This document shows positions 44,603 to 56,300 of a stretch of 64,000 nt of DNA, piece by piece. The position numbers and the translations under genes are program-made. The DNA lies in the NCBI GenBank assembly GCA_949128115.1, contig OX421963.1, positions 37,927,979-37,991,978 on the forward strand. Direction: 5' to 3'. The notes beneath the pieces were generated by a model. It saw only the letters and a list, made by a program, of their open reading frames with translations, had not been told where the DNA came from and made no database searches. This DNA is from Anaspis maculata (Eukaryota > Arthropoda > Insecta > Coleoptera > Scraptiidae). Each line of letters begins with the position of its first letter. Positions within the stretch are counted from its first letter, which is position 1.

Positions 44603-45309
44603 AGGGTCTTTTCTCAGCAATGTCACAATTCCGGAAGCTTCTGGTAAACAAAGTACGCAAATTTTTGACAAAGGCATGGCAGCATCTTGTAGTTTACAGT
44701 TTCGAGTTTTGTTTGACACTACAACCATGGTTGGCAGTCATCAACTTCGTGTACACGGTGCCAAGAGCCCGAAAGTTGCAAATTCTTTGTTTCTTCATTT
44801 TGAAATTCAAAATTCTCCTCCATTTCTGTATCAATTTACTTGAAACTTGTAACAAATTGAAACCTAAAATTTGGATTTTGATACAGTGAAAGTTGTTTTC
44901 GTGCATTTTCACAGCGATGGCCGCCGTTTTCCAAAAAAGTCTTTGATCAGAAATGCAGTGCTCGGCGGGTGTCACAGAATCTCGAGACGTTACTTCAGTG
45001 CAGATATTTTCAATTCTCTTCTCAAGATAACGAATGTCCCTGATCATATCTGTGAATACTTGGTTTTTAGGAATGCCTACAAAGAAAAAACAAAGCGACT
45101 TTTCAACACTGTTTCCTTCTTTGGCCAAGCACAACATTTTGTTCGGTCGCACCGTGCAGACAAAGTTGATGGCTGACAACTGTGGTTGTAGTGTCAAACA
45201 AAACTTGAAACTATAAATCACAAGATGCTGCCATGCCTCTGTTGATAAGTTTCTTACTTTGCCTGCCAGAAGCCATTCAAATGATGACATCCATAAAAAA
45301 GACCCTGTA
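44603..45309. mobile_element. Foldback element, ~155-bp arms (TACAGGGTC ends)
   Basis: TACAGGGTCTTTTCT at the left is mirrored by AAAAAAGACCCTGTA at the right. The arms share GGCATGGCAGCATCTTG and TTTTGTTTGACACTACAACC with their inverses. The ~390-bp centre is unpaired. It interrupts family F copy F3. The 198-codon frame on the minus strand (44694-45290) runs through arm, centre and arm and is not supported as a gene. Confidence 0.75.
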
Positions 45310-45830
45310 CTTTTGATATAAATTTGATTTTTTCCAAAGAACTCGATACCCGAGCAGGAAAGAACGTCTGAGTGAAGTCCTGTACCTAAAGCGGGTAATC
45401 CTAGTCAAAACCCGGGTGAGCGGCCGTCTCGGGTAGTAAGGGTCAGGGAAAAATTTGTAGCGCCCGCCAGTGTGGAAAACGGCGAAAAGCTCTAGCTGGA
45501 GACAATTTGATCATTTTGTTGTGTTGTTGTTGTTACTTCAAGGAAGTGAAATTCAATGTGGAGGATCAAAATGGCGGCGATTCGTGGAAATGACTTCAAA
45601 ATCATCAATCATTGTACGGAACAAATGTATGTTTCAAGTTTCATCAAGATCAACTCTCTTACAAAAAAGTTCAATATAAATTTCAATATGGCGGGCCAAG
45701 ATTGCGACCAATCGAGGAACCAACCTCAAAATTATAAATCATTATACGAGACACCACATGTTTCCAATTTTATCAAAATCGGTTGATCAAGTATTTATAA
45801 ATAAGTTCAGTACAGCGAAGTCTGCGTGAC
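45310..45830 (+). repeat. Family F, copy F3, third fragment
   Basis: GATACCCGAGCAGGAAAGAA, GAGTGAAGTCCTG and the CAATTTGATCATTTTGTTGT block follow the order of F1 at about 27540-27735 and F2 at 29160-29350. It diverges more than F1 and F2 do from each other, so it is older. Confidence 0.55.
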
Positions 45831-45870
45831 ATTTTTAATGTCTGTGCTAGTTCCGAGGTACTGTACACAC

Positions 45871-46750
45871 TGGACAGGAAGCTGGTGCCTCAAAACTCAC
45901 GTCAGAAGGTACATGATTATTGATTATAACCCTGAGGATTTGATATGCGTTCATAAGGTTATTGGAAATGTCTTTGTCTTACATGTCAGACCGGGGACTT
46001 GGGGCGGGTATAAGCTTGTCAATTTTAGAAAAAAGACCAAAACTCGCGTCATACGGTACTTATGAATGAAACCAACGGGATTTTATGTGGGAACATCGTC
46101 TTTCGCAAAATCAAGTCATAAGGCAAAATTTTTGGGGGCTTTCGGTCCATAAAACAATTTTGGAATTTTCAAAAAGGACCAAAATTTACACCCAAATTCA
46201 TCAATTTTTTCATAGTTGTCTTGTTGACTAATCCATAAATATGATTCACATTTGTAATCAGGATAAAAAGCGGAATAGATTTCAATGTTAAAATACAGGG
46301 TGTCCGATTTGAGAAAACTTTTTAGATGTTGCACCCTGTAACGATACACGATTGGAAGTTTTTGTGAACAGATTCAAAACCTTCGTAAAAAATTATGTGA
46401 GAATCATTTTTCATTCTCAAAATTATGTCGAAGAGGTAGTTTCCAGGAAGGGGTGAATTTTGGCTTTTTTCTAAATTTCAAAATTGTCAAGCCCCAAAAA
46501 ATTTTTCTTACGACTCAATTTTTGATTAAGGGGATTTTCCCACATGAAAGCCTGTCGGTTTCATTCATGTACCTTATGACGTAAGGTAGCCCTTTCTCGA
46601 AAATTGATAAGCTTATACCAGCCTAAGCTTCCTGGTCTGACATGTAAGACAAAAAAATTTGAAACAATCTAATCAACACTCATATTAGACCTATGGGTTC
46701 AAAATCATGTACCTTCTGACGTGAGTTTTGAGGCACCAGCCCCCTGTCCA
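45871..46750. mobile_element. Long-TIR element P, copy 2
   Basis: The ends TGGACAGGAAGCTGGTGCC and GGCACCAGCCCCCTGTCCA are better preserved than in copy 1. TACACA lies beside both ends, offset by one base on the left, and may be the remains of a target duplication. The arms and the TACAGGGTG centre match copy 1, with the centre in the opposite orientation. Confidence 0.8.
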
Positions 46751-46763
46751 TACACAGTATAGT

Positions 46764-46889
46764 ATACCGTATGATCAAAAACTTTTCCCCTCTAGGCAGG
46801 CTGTGGCCTGGCCAAAATCAGCCTCGTCTGCCTGTCAATGGCCAGACCACAGCCTACCTAGAGGAGGAAAGTTTTTGATCAAACGGTAT
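46764..46889. mobile_element. Hairpin MITE, ~50-bp arms
   Basis: ATACCGTATGATCAAAAACT and AGTTTTTGATCAAACGGTAT form the ends. The arms continue through CTCTAGGCAGGCTGTGG and CCACAGCCTACCTAGAG up to GGCCTGGCCA/TGGCCAG. Confidence 0.8.
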
Positions 46890-48088
46890 GGGTGATTGAA
46901 AAATATGACGGTTTTTCGATTCTTTGTTCAGGAGGAGATACGTGACAGAACGGACGGACGGCGACTAAAAGCGATGCTTTATTTCACATTTTCGAACCTT
47001 TCTCCAACTTTCCCAACTTTTCCAAACTTCTTCAAAATTGGGGGGTCGTCGCGACCCCTCAAGACCCCCCATGGCTACGGCTAAATAAATTAAGGAACGA
47101 GCTAAGGAATCAATTACCTTTTTGCGAGAGCAATAATTTTTGAGAGCTATAAGTCATCCAACACAAAGTAGACCTCAGGAAAGATGTCTCTAACTAATAA
47201 CAGAAAAGTTAAGATCAAAACCGTTCCCCTTGATGAACATTACGTTCCCATAAATCTAAGAAGTCGGACCACGACTATTACCCATATAGGAAATCTCTAG
47301 CACCGAAGAACACTAATAATAATAATTGTTACTCAACAGGGATTATATTATTGCGGTATTCCTGCCATTTTTCACCAAGAGTGTTCCTTTCCATTTTAGC
47401 GAAAGTTCAAAAGGTCATTGTATTATGCGCGATGAGTTATCGCTGAAATTTTCAATTTATACATTAAATAATATTAATGGCGAGTACTACCAGTTCCGTT
47501 CTGGCAGGATCACATAGGTCGATGGACAGCGCTGTATATTCGGCTTCAACACTTTCATTTTTTTCATTTTATTTTGGGTTAGTTCCTCCGTGAGTATTTA
47601 TGCTTTTGTAATCCATTTTTAAACGGTGGCTTTGGAAGTTCTATACAAAACCTCGTGCATGCAGGAGAGAATAAATCCGCGTTGCATCATGCATGCAGCC
47701 ACCCATTATTATTTATAATAACGCCAAACATGTCATAAAAGGCAATAACGAGTCACGTGCTGCATTAAACGACCCTGCTGCATTGCACAAATATTTGGCT
47801 AATGGTATAGCATTTACCTTTTGGGGATGGGAGTAAGTTATGATTGAAAAATTCCTAACATTGGTAGTGTTAATTGCATCTCATTTAGATCACACGGAGA
47901 GATACAGAAAATGCGAGGGCGCCAAATTTGTATTCCTGCTAATAAATCGTTTGCATATTGCATGCCTGTACAGTTCAGGACACACATACAGGGTGTATCA
48001 TTGTTGGAGTTTACCTAAATCTTCATACTTAATAAATCTAAAGAGGTGATCAAGATTTATTGGGAAAAAATATTGTCGTATATTTTAC
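46890..48088. other. Non-coding stretch, no supported gene
   Basis: Contains a G/C-run block (GGGGGGTCGTCGCGACCCC near 47040). No protein recognised. A TACAGGGTGTATC motif sits at about 47988. Confidence 0.4.
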
Positions 48089-48328
48089 CTACACGTTTCG
48101 TTGAGTTTCGGGTTTCGATTTTTTGCACTCGCACACTTGATTTCGTACCGTAGTTTATAAAATGATCAATCAAAAGCGCGCTTGCAAATTCCACAGTCCT
48201 TTCGTTTTCGTTCCCGGTCAAACCACCATTACTCGTCGAACCTGAGAAAGAAGCTGTTATTTTCAATTTTTCTCGCCCAATACGCTCCGGCCACTTATCC
48301 GATTCTTCTTTATTTACCGTCTTCAGCG
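48089..48328 (-). CDS. Candidate internal exon, 240 bp
   Basis: The minus-strand frame is bounded by a good acceptor (TTTTTTTTCTCTCAAAAG at about 48346-48329) and a good donor (GTAG|GTAAAATA at 48089/48088). The length is an exact multiple of three. It encodes about 80 residues rich in charged and polar amino acids, with segments such as NKEESDKWPERIGREKLKI and NENERTVEFASALLIDHF. No family was recognised. No neighbouring exon could be found in the window, so this could be a coincidence of signals. Confidence 0.25.
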
Positions 48329-49749
48329 CTTTTGAGAGAAAAAAAATCATTAAAATTGCACTTTGCAACCAACAAAGCTTGTCTTATCGTCTTTTTCAAA
48401 AGTAAAATTAGCTTCTTTTGATTGCGTAATCGAACAGTGCCGGGACGGTATTTTGTTTTTCACGCATGAACTTTGCAATTAGCGCAGCACAAAAAGAGTT
48501 GTACATTCCGCGCGGTTTCTTAATCCAGCCGGCCGGCATCGACGGCCAAGAGGACCGTTTTCGGCCGTGGTTGTTTTTTTTTTGCGTCGAGTGTACACCG
48601 TTGCGTAACAAGATAAACGCATTAAAATCTAATTTATACCAAGAATGAGAGTCCTACCTTGATCTTGATTAACGAGCGCGTACGTGTTATAATGGATGAT
48701 GCACTTTACAGAATCATTTTGTCGGATTGCGCGCTAATTTGACAGAAGTAGCATCAGGAGCAGGCTATGATGAGCGCGTGAATGTCGAGCCGATTCGTTT
48801 TTCTACACATTATAAGTATAACTCGGGTGGAAAAACTGTAAAAGTTCGTGTGATGCGATTTTAAGATGCCCGCGTAGAAGCTGACAAATGAGCAGTATGA
48901 GGAATGTGATGATACAGATTATAGACAGGCTGGCAGAAGTTTTTATCACTGTCATAAATTATGGTGGGTAACTCTTTGGCGCAAACCTCTACAGCGTCTT
49001 CAGTCTTCACCAAATCACCATCACCTACTCAACAAGGCTTTCATCATGTTGTCTTTACAATATTCTACAATATCTACTTGTGACTCCGGCTCGAGGATAA
49101 GCCGCAAACCAGCACAACAGTTGTAGAGCTTGCCAGAATATCCGTCAAGTTGTTGAACTTAGTATTCTACAGATCGTATATCTGTTTCAATTACGATCGT
49201 ATATAAAACGGATATCGTATATCCGTTTTGATTACAATACCAAGTATTTACATAGATCCTAATTTTTCATATCAGATGGCGCGAACTCAAAAAGTTACAA
49301 CAATCATATAAAATGAAGTGTTTCTGGAATTTGGAGTTCAAACAATTTATTGTTGTAGATAATGGCTGTCAATAAAGTCAATTCGTCGGATCAGTTCCTG
49401 GAGACCTGGCAAAAGAATATCAGGTCCAGAAAATTTGATACAATGCTCGGTACCATGCACCCTCAGTGTAATTTTACAAAAGATCAAATCGTATACAATC
49501 AGTAATTGCATTATGAGCTATCAATACCTGGAATCGTACTCACGTGGATAGGATCGCAAAATTCCGAAAATTCAACTATAGCTTTCAACAGCGCCGAACA
49601 CAATACACAATGTCACTCTGGGGTTTAGTCCAAGCTTTCTTAATTTCGCTTGAAATGCAAGAGCGGTAAATTTTGTGTAATGAGTTAATTGAACTCATGA
49701 ATCTTTATGGCTCCCAAATACTGGGCAGAAATAATCCGCTATGGGCTAT
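48329..49749. other. Non-coding stretch, no supported gene
   Basis: A small GC-rich patch (GCCGGCCGGCATCGACGGCC near 48528) stands out in AT-rich DNA. At 49195-49240 an ACGATCGTATATAAAACGGA-like region carries a near-duplicate of ATCGTATATCCGTTT. Confidence 0.4.
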
Positions 49750-51224
49750 GGTAGCTATAGCCCAGGCTTTTTAGCATTTAACATGAAACAAATTAATCCA
49801 CGTGCAATCTTCACGGTATCGTACCCACTTGACCTTACTAAACAACATACTAAAAGTCCCCAACTTTCCTCTGTGTGCGTCATAATTTTTGAGGGGGGGG
49901 GTCAAAATTCTCAATCAAAAAATTCTAGGACAAGAGTAATCTAGTCATTGGCTTCAAATTTATTATATTTGGATACAGTGGGTTATAAGTGAAACTTATT
50001 GACAAACTAGATGTCTACGGTCCCCGTGAGGGGAGCTCGGGAGGGGGGCAATTGGTGACCTATGCAAGAAATTTGGTTTTCAATAATATTGAGATAATAC
50101 TGGCATGTTGGGTATCGTTTCCCACTAAATCTGACCTTGCAAATCCGATTATGACATTTAAATTCAGTTTAAAAAATCTTTTGAGCAATTTTCGGCAGAA
50201 AAACGTGATTTTGGGACTAAAATAAAGCCGGTTTTTCAATTTGGGTTATTTTTGCGTTTGATGCAATAATCATTTGGATTTAAGATTGAGTGAATTATAT
50301 GGACTTTTCTGCATAAGACTATCATATCATAAACGCGACGTAAGTGGTTACAAGGTGAGAAAAATAATTTATTGAAAAAAATGTCGAAGTCCTAAATGTC
50401 ACTCAAAAATATCTCCGCGCAGTTGGAAAAAATGTATTGTAGCTGTAATATGGGTTTGATTCCATCTTGCAAGATTTCTTCTTGTAGCCAAAACAATTCT
50501 CTAGCTTCCGAAAAAAGAACACTTTACATTAAAATAATAATAATATAACAACAGCAACTTTCCCGCGGGTATAGCCACATTTTTCAATTTCAAGCTGGCT
50601 TACACCGAACATCAAACCAACTCGATTTTATAGTATTCAAGAAATGATAATTATGTCGAATGCCTGATGTGAATGCGTGAAATAGTTGCAGTTATCGATC
50701 CTATTCAAAATTTTGAACATTGATGTATTCAACGTGAAAATATCGTAAATTAAAAATCCACAATTTTCAAGAGCAAATTATCATTTTTTTCAAATCAAAA
50801 ATGCTCACAATCTTTCCAAAACAGAGCTTCAACATTGTATTTTTATATTAATAATGTATTGGAAGTCTACCACAGCACAGGAAGATTTTTATAGCCATGC
50901 TCTGCAAAAAATATGAAATTATTATTATTTTAATCTCAAGTTCACTAGTAGTCAAAAAAAATCGCATCTAGCTTACCATCCGTACTCTTAGCTTATTTTG
51001 TCCAACATATTAGTTTCGTAAAAACTCGTCTGTTGATTCCCAAACAATAAATCGATAGTTACCTCGAATACCTGCCGATAGTACCTATACCCATCTAAAA
51101 TAATAGCTAAGTTATCTAGCACCTAAAGGGACTAAATACATAAGTTTATAAAAATAACAGATCGTCCTTAGGGTCATACTCAACAAGGTGGGGTAGACTC
51201 TCACATGTTGTGCACCTACAGAAC

Positions 51225-51362
51225 TTACTTACACATCTGCGAACAAGACAAGGAAGATCGCCTGCATCTATATTTTAGACCGCAGTTCTTCTTGCAGTTG
51301 CAAGACACTATCTTCAAAAGAGTCTCCGGAGCTGGAGGAAGATGCGTCTTGACGGGTACCAA
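51225..51362 (-). pseudogene. Fossil cysteine-rich (CxC, tesmin-like) transposon-protein domain
   Basis: The minus-strand frame reads LVPVKTHLPPAPETLLK and then CNCKKNCGLKYRCRRSSLSC followed by SQMCK and a stop. The order (LVP.KT..PPAPE.LLK, C-x-C-x4-C, then C-x6-C-x3-C) matches a cysteine-rich module found at the end of large transposon-encoded proteins in many insect genomes. Upstream in the same frame is a stop (TAG), and the final C...C of the module is missing. It is a short remnant within the 2.6-kb element and suggests that element's autonomous relative encoded such a protein, or that an unrelated element was captured. The identification is from the motif alone. Confidence 0.45.
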
Positions 51363-51486
51363 CTACACGTGGGTGCTCCCACGTAGCCAACCGTGCTGTT
51401 TGTTTACACCTAGAGTACCTTAGCTATTATTATCTAGCGAAAACCCGGGGTTGATCCGAGGTCTAGGAGCCGCGATATTGCTTGAA

Positions 51487-51521
51487 ATGACAGACACACA
51501 GACAGACGGACGGACGGACGA
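51487..51521 (+). repeat. GACA/GACG microsatellite
   Basis: GACAGACACACAGACAGACG followed by GACGGACGGACGAA. Similar sequence without the microsatellite repeats at about 51565-51640, starting ATCATCTAGCAAAAACCC. Confidence 0.8.
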
Positions 51522-52823
51522 ATAAATGAAATAAAATATCTTTGTTGTTTGTCTATCCAGAGTACCAAAGATATCATCTAGCAAAAACCCAAGCGCAATC
51601 CGAAGTTCAGTAGCTGAGATATTGCCGGACACTGCAGACGGCAATAACAAGAACAAACTATAAAAACATGATGCACAAAGAGGAAAATTGAGAAACTGTA
51701 CCTAGTACCTACTCATACGAGTACTACCAGACCAGATTTAGTCAGTACGATGCTGTGCATATTGAACGTAGAATCAATTATTACAGATCAAAGTCTAGGT
51801 TAATAATGTTGAAGTGATTTTCCCCATATAATGCGTTTGACGTAACTTCATAGAATCCTTATTGGAATTGCTGGACAATTCAGAATGAAGCTAAAAGATA
51901 CGTCATTTTAAAGCAAAAACTGTAGGGAATCTACTGCATATAATAATACCAAGTGATATTAAGTGGTCGATGCAAAAGTAAAATGTTAACTGGAGCATAA
52001 GAGAAAAAAACACGAAAAAAGTGTCATTATCAAGAAATCAAGTCTGTTAGTGTCAAATTTTGAACAAAAGCTATCCCATATCATTCACATTGATTCATTA
52101 TCTTTCATTCAAGACCAAGATAAGAGAAATCGATTGGGTGGTTGAGAACTAGGAGCATTTTTATTCGGGGAGTGCATTTTTAGGTGTCTTCATCTTTGCC
52201 TGTCAAAAAAACAATGACGCACACGGGGGAAAGTTGGGGACTTTTTGTATGTTATACAGCAAAGTCTATTGAACCCAAAATTGAAGAGATTGACCGTGTT
52301 TTAATTTGTTTCATGTTTTGCCGTTTTTTCGACTGAAAAGCCTGGGCTACTACCAAACACTGATCAATCAACGATCAACGCATCAACGGGCACTAGTCAG
52401 ACACTGGACGCACTTATTGTGTATAAATATGGTTATTCTAAATTCCAGTACTTCCAAGTCCAAGCGTTGCCATAATGGCTACACAGTAATAAATAATAAT
52501 TCATCTGTACTCCTGTAGGTACAGTCTAAATTCGAATTTTGCAGTTTTTATTTACTGCATTTACAAATTTTGAATTCTGACATAACATAACCGATACATG
52601 AGTTACATGATACATGATTTTGAAACAAAGGAGTGATGAATAGCTTAGCATAGATATTTGACTTACTCTCAACGGAAATCCATCATCGAAGGCTATGAAA
52701 GCTATGATGCATATACGCATACCACATAAATAAAAATATCAAATAATGGAAATCTCAAGCAATTTATTACGGGATTTCCAGAAAAATCTGGCTCATTTCT
52801 GATGACAAACTTAGTGCTATTTT

Positions 52824-52933
52824 GTAAAAAATAACATTCCATAAACGCTCTGTTATGTAAAAATCCGTGTCGGCCATTGGCTGTTGCCTAGGTAATAACA
52901 ACGTAACAGAGCCTTTATGGAATGTAATTTTTT
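52824..52933. mobile_element. Hairpin MITE (~110 bp)
   Basis: AATAACATTCCATAAACGCT then CTGTTATGT at the left; ACGTAACAG then AGCCTTTATGGAATGTAATT at the right. The arms are about 35 bp. Confidence 0.7.
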
Positions 52934-53692
52934 AGAGAATCGCACCATCAATAGTTTCATGTCTGGGATGCGCCGACTGTCGACTGCCGACTCGCCGACT
53001 GTCAAAAATCTTGGGACAAATGACAAGAGTGAAGTTTAGTTTGCGCATATCTCAGTAGATGGCGCTTGTGTCGACAAAAACGTATCGCGAGTCACTGAAA
53101 CAACCACCGAACACACAACGCTTGTTTGCTCCCACACAAGCCTTCGATTTCATTCTAACATGTTCAAACTTCCCTTGCCACTTTATCGCTAAACCACTAA
53201 CCTAACTTTCTCTTATAAAATGTGTCTGACGTTTTTGTCCGAGGATTTCGCCGTCAACTGTCAAGCTGCGGCTGACGTCTGTCAAGAAAACCGGCGCATG
53301 CTTCCCTCACACGAAGAGGGCCGGGAACTACCCTACAGAACTCTCGCGAATTGACCAGCAAAAGGCGTAGGGTTCACTTTATTGATGGTCTTTATTGTTC
53401 ATGATTATCTAAATTTTTGAAAATAGATTGAATGCTCCATTAAATGTCAGCATTGTAGTAGTATACCTATTTAGATATAAGTGTTAAGTAGGAAGTACGT
53501 ATTTTAGATTCCAGTTTAATTATGTGCACATAAAAACCCGCATAGGTAGGGTTGCAGTGGTAGCTTTTAAAACAAATAAGGAAAAACGTACGAGCTATAC
53601 GAGGCAAACACTACCATAAAAATAGTGAAATATTCGCAATGTTTATGATCCTGCGGCATTGCTCGATCACATATTATTGCGTAAAAAGTGCA
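52934..53692. other. Non-coding stretch, short GCCGACTGTC repeats
   Basis: Four adjacent imperfect GCCGACTGTC units lie at about 52972-53004. No gene recognised. Confidence 0.4.
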
Positions 53693-53890
53693 TTACCTCA
53701 CATCCTTGGTATGTCCGGGCGCTATAAACATAAACATCAACTTCACAAGATCAACTTTTGGAGTCAATGTTAGCATTATTATGCACACCAACATCAACAT
53801 CCAGAGTGAAAGTTCCTTGACCTTCCCCTCTTGCCGCCTTCGTGCGGTGCGCATTATTTGACAGAAATATGACCTTTGTTTCGTCGGCAT
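53693..53890 (-). CDS. Candidate first exon with a membrane-anchor segment
   Basis: Starts at an ATG at 53890 and reads MPTKQRSYFCQIMRTARRRQ, a basic N-terminus. A hydrophobic stretch follows (LSLWMLMLVCIIMLTLTP, residues 29-46), then a second shorter one (LMFMFIAP). The layout is that of a type II membrane protein. The frame ends at TAA, but AG|GTAATG just before it is a usable splice donor. A CTATAAATTT box lies about 30 bp upstream of the ATG, close for a TATA box. There is no homology support, and it could be a chance frame. Confidence 0.22.
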   Translation of the reverse strand: MPTKQRSYFCQIMRTARRRQEGKVKELSLWMLMLVCIIMLTLTPKVDLVKLMFMFIAPGHTKDVR

Positions 53891-53893
53891 CAC

Positions 53894-55559
53894 CCAGCAG
53901 AGTGGATGCGAAATTTATAGCACACTCCGACTAACTGATCGCGGAAAGGCAACACCGATGCGCCATTTCCCGAAGGAGTAAAACGCGTATAATCTGGAAA
54001 TAAATCGAATCTTCTTCAGTAATTACCTCAGCCTGCAAAGCTGGCGCCTTGAGCGCTACAACTGACAACAGTCTCCGCTCATAGTGCGGAGTCGTATGTA
54101 TGTGTATGTGCGTCTTTACGTCCCGATGGAGACGTGAAGGTAGAGCCTTCGAAGATGGCTTTTTATTTATGGCAGCGTCGCCTCTCTGAATGCATCGCAT
54201 TTCCTACATAAGCGTTCTCGGAAGCCCTCTTGCCTCGCCTCTTGCCTTGCCAGCACCTTCCTCCGACACGGTCCAAGAGAGAACTACCAATTCCTGGCAT
54301 CGGCGAGGATCATTTTCATATTTTAATTGCACCGAGGCGCCCCAGGTGGCAACACTATACACCAGGCCGTATCAAGTCGATCTACGCGTCCTGGCACAAC
54401 ATCAACAATTACCATTACCATTATAATAAAATATTTTTCAATTTTGTTTGATAACGCCAGCAAGGAATGCGTAACAGCTGCTGCCCTGGACTGGCCTGGT
54501 TATTTACTCGCCGGCTAAGAGCAGACAATTAATTTGCACTTTTTCGAAACATCTAAGGATCAAGTTTAGCATTAGGTATAGGTAGGTATCTGCTCACCAG
54601 CGGGATTCCATAGTCCTTATTCTTATGAAAGAATGTGAATCAAGGCTGTCATCGCGAATCGTGCACAGTGATTTATAGAATCGCCCTGATATAAAATCCA
54701 TGTGCATGTTTTGGTAATTTATTGACTCCAAACACATCGAAACGCTTGTAGTCTTTGTGCGGTCATGAATAGGTGGCCTGAAGGCGAAGCCTAGCGGTTT
54801 TTCCACTTATCATCATAGACGTAGGTATACAGCAGGTTCCTCTTAGGATGGATCGATTTGAAGAAGTTCTACGGCTGCTAAATCACGACAAAACATACGA
54901 TGGATGTTGTGTGGGCTTTCTGCATAGACCTCACTTAACAAGACACATAGCGATACGTATTATACCTCTATAGCGTATACACAATGCGAAAAACGCAATT
55001 AAATCCTTACGGGACGCATCAATAATTATTTAATAAGTTGTAATTTATGTTGCGGAAGTCTATGACGACAATGTGGCGAGTTTATTGCCGCGTCCATTTC
55101 GTTCAAGACAACACACGCGGGCTGATTTGACCCAGCGACAAGGCCTGAGCATGGGCAAAGCGAAGATGCATCATTTCAGAAGCATCGTACGGGATTTCAC
55201 TTGATATAAAATCGAGGAAAAAGATGCCCAATAATGTTGCGCTTGCGAATGGCTCCTCCGCCAATTGTTCAGGTTTGTGGCTTATCCCCGAGTTGGAGTC
55301 TCCAGCAAATATAGTACCCCCTCAATAGAATACAATTTCACGGCTTCTTTATTAAATTAAGGGTCAATGGAAACATAATTTAGGAGAATCGAATGGTGTA
55401 GTTCTGAAAATTGGTAGAGATGTTCTCGAAAGCTTGCTAATTATTGTGTAGAAAGTCCCCATCGATAGGGAGTGGGGAATCGCCGTCATCTTAGATTATT
55501 GGTACATTTGCAGTATTTTTTGCAATTATCTCGATAAAGGCGATCCCATCAAAGAACGG
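53894..55559. other. Non-coding stretch, no supported gene
   Basis: Overlapping frames at 54190-54518 occur in all three plus-strand frames and match nothing known. A G-run of about 13 (near 55563) borders the next repeat. Confidence 0.4.
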
Positions 55560-55940
55560 CTTGGGGGGGGGGGGAATTTTTTGAAATCGGACCCACGGAT
55601 TTCGAGTTTTTTTCTTTGGAAAAACTGCAAATTTCTAACTTTGTATATCCCATGAACAAATTTACCAATTGTCTTGTTAAACAATAGGTTACTGATTCTT
55701 GTACATGTCCAGAAAATTTCTTACAAAATTCTCCGAATTTTCCGAGAGTTTTCCATACTTACTTGAAAATGCGAAATCTTCTTGGCTTATCGAGACCGGA
55801 CTCGAATGAGAGAGGGCGAAATGAAGCTCTAATTGATGATTTTCTACAATGAGATTCTTTAGAAAAAGCTTTGAGGTTTATCCGGAGAATTCAAATTTTA
55901 CCGGAAAATGTTTCAATTTTTTTTTAACAATTGACTTCAA
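55560..55940 (-). repeat. Family F, partial inverted copy F4
   Basis: On the minus strand it matches F1 at about 26960-27290: GGTTTATCCGGAGAATTC and TTACCGGAAAATG correspond to the F1 start, CGAGACCGGACTC to the GTCCGGTCTCG block, and GACCCACGGATTTCGAG to CTCGAAAACCGTGGGTC. Both true ends are missing. Confidence 0.6.
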
Positions 55941-56050
55941 CGTTCAACGATTAAAAGTTTCGAAGATTCTCAGATCGGGGTGCTGGTTGTTGCAATTGTT
56001 TGCAACAATATGTTCAACTAATTATAATTTGAACGTGAAAGAAAACTGAC

Positions 56051-56300
56051 CTATAGCCAGTTCCACCAACGAATTTAATCATTGTCAACGAATTGAGGCA
56101 TTTTCTCTGGTGATTATTGGCTTAGTGACCATGCAGAGAAAACACAAGTTTCACGAAAGATTATGGAAAAAATGTTTAGACCACAACAGCTTGTATGCAT
56201 TTTCCGGGGTCATTCGACCAGCACTGACCTAGAATCCATCAGAGGAAATGTCTCAATTAGCTAACAATGATTGAATTCGCTGGTGGAACTGGATGCTAGG
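56051..56300. mobile_element. MITE with ~60-bp imperfect TIR
   Basis: CCAGTTCCACCAACGAATTT then AATCATTGTCA...GGCATTTTCTCTGGTGAT at the left is mirrored by ATCAGAGGAAATGTC...AACAATGATTG and AATTCGCTGGTGGAACTGG at the right. Confidence 0.75.

Larger units (their letters stand above)
49750..52354. mobile_element. 2.6-kb element with ~150-bp inverted terminal arms
   Basis: Left: GGTAGCTATAGCCCAGGCTT then ACATGAAACAAATTAA and AGTCCCCAACTTTCC plus GTGTGCGTCAT. The right end has the inverse of each in reverse order (GACGCACAC near 52215, GGAAAGTTGGGGACT, TTAATTTGTTTCATGT, AAGCCTGGGCTACTACC). The arms are diverged but collinear. Inside are a fossil cysteine-rich domain (51225-51362) and a GACA/GACG microsatellite (51487-51521), with a ~75-bp imperfect duplication around it. 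Confidence 0.65.

Noticed and set aside
44694..45290. 198-codon frame on the minus strand
   Set aside because: It crosses both arms and the centre of a foldback element, with no known domain.
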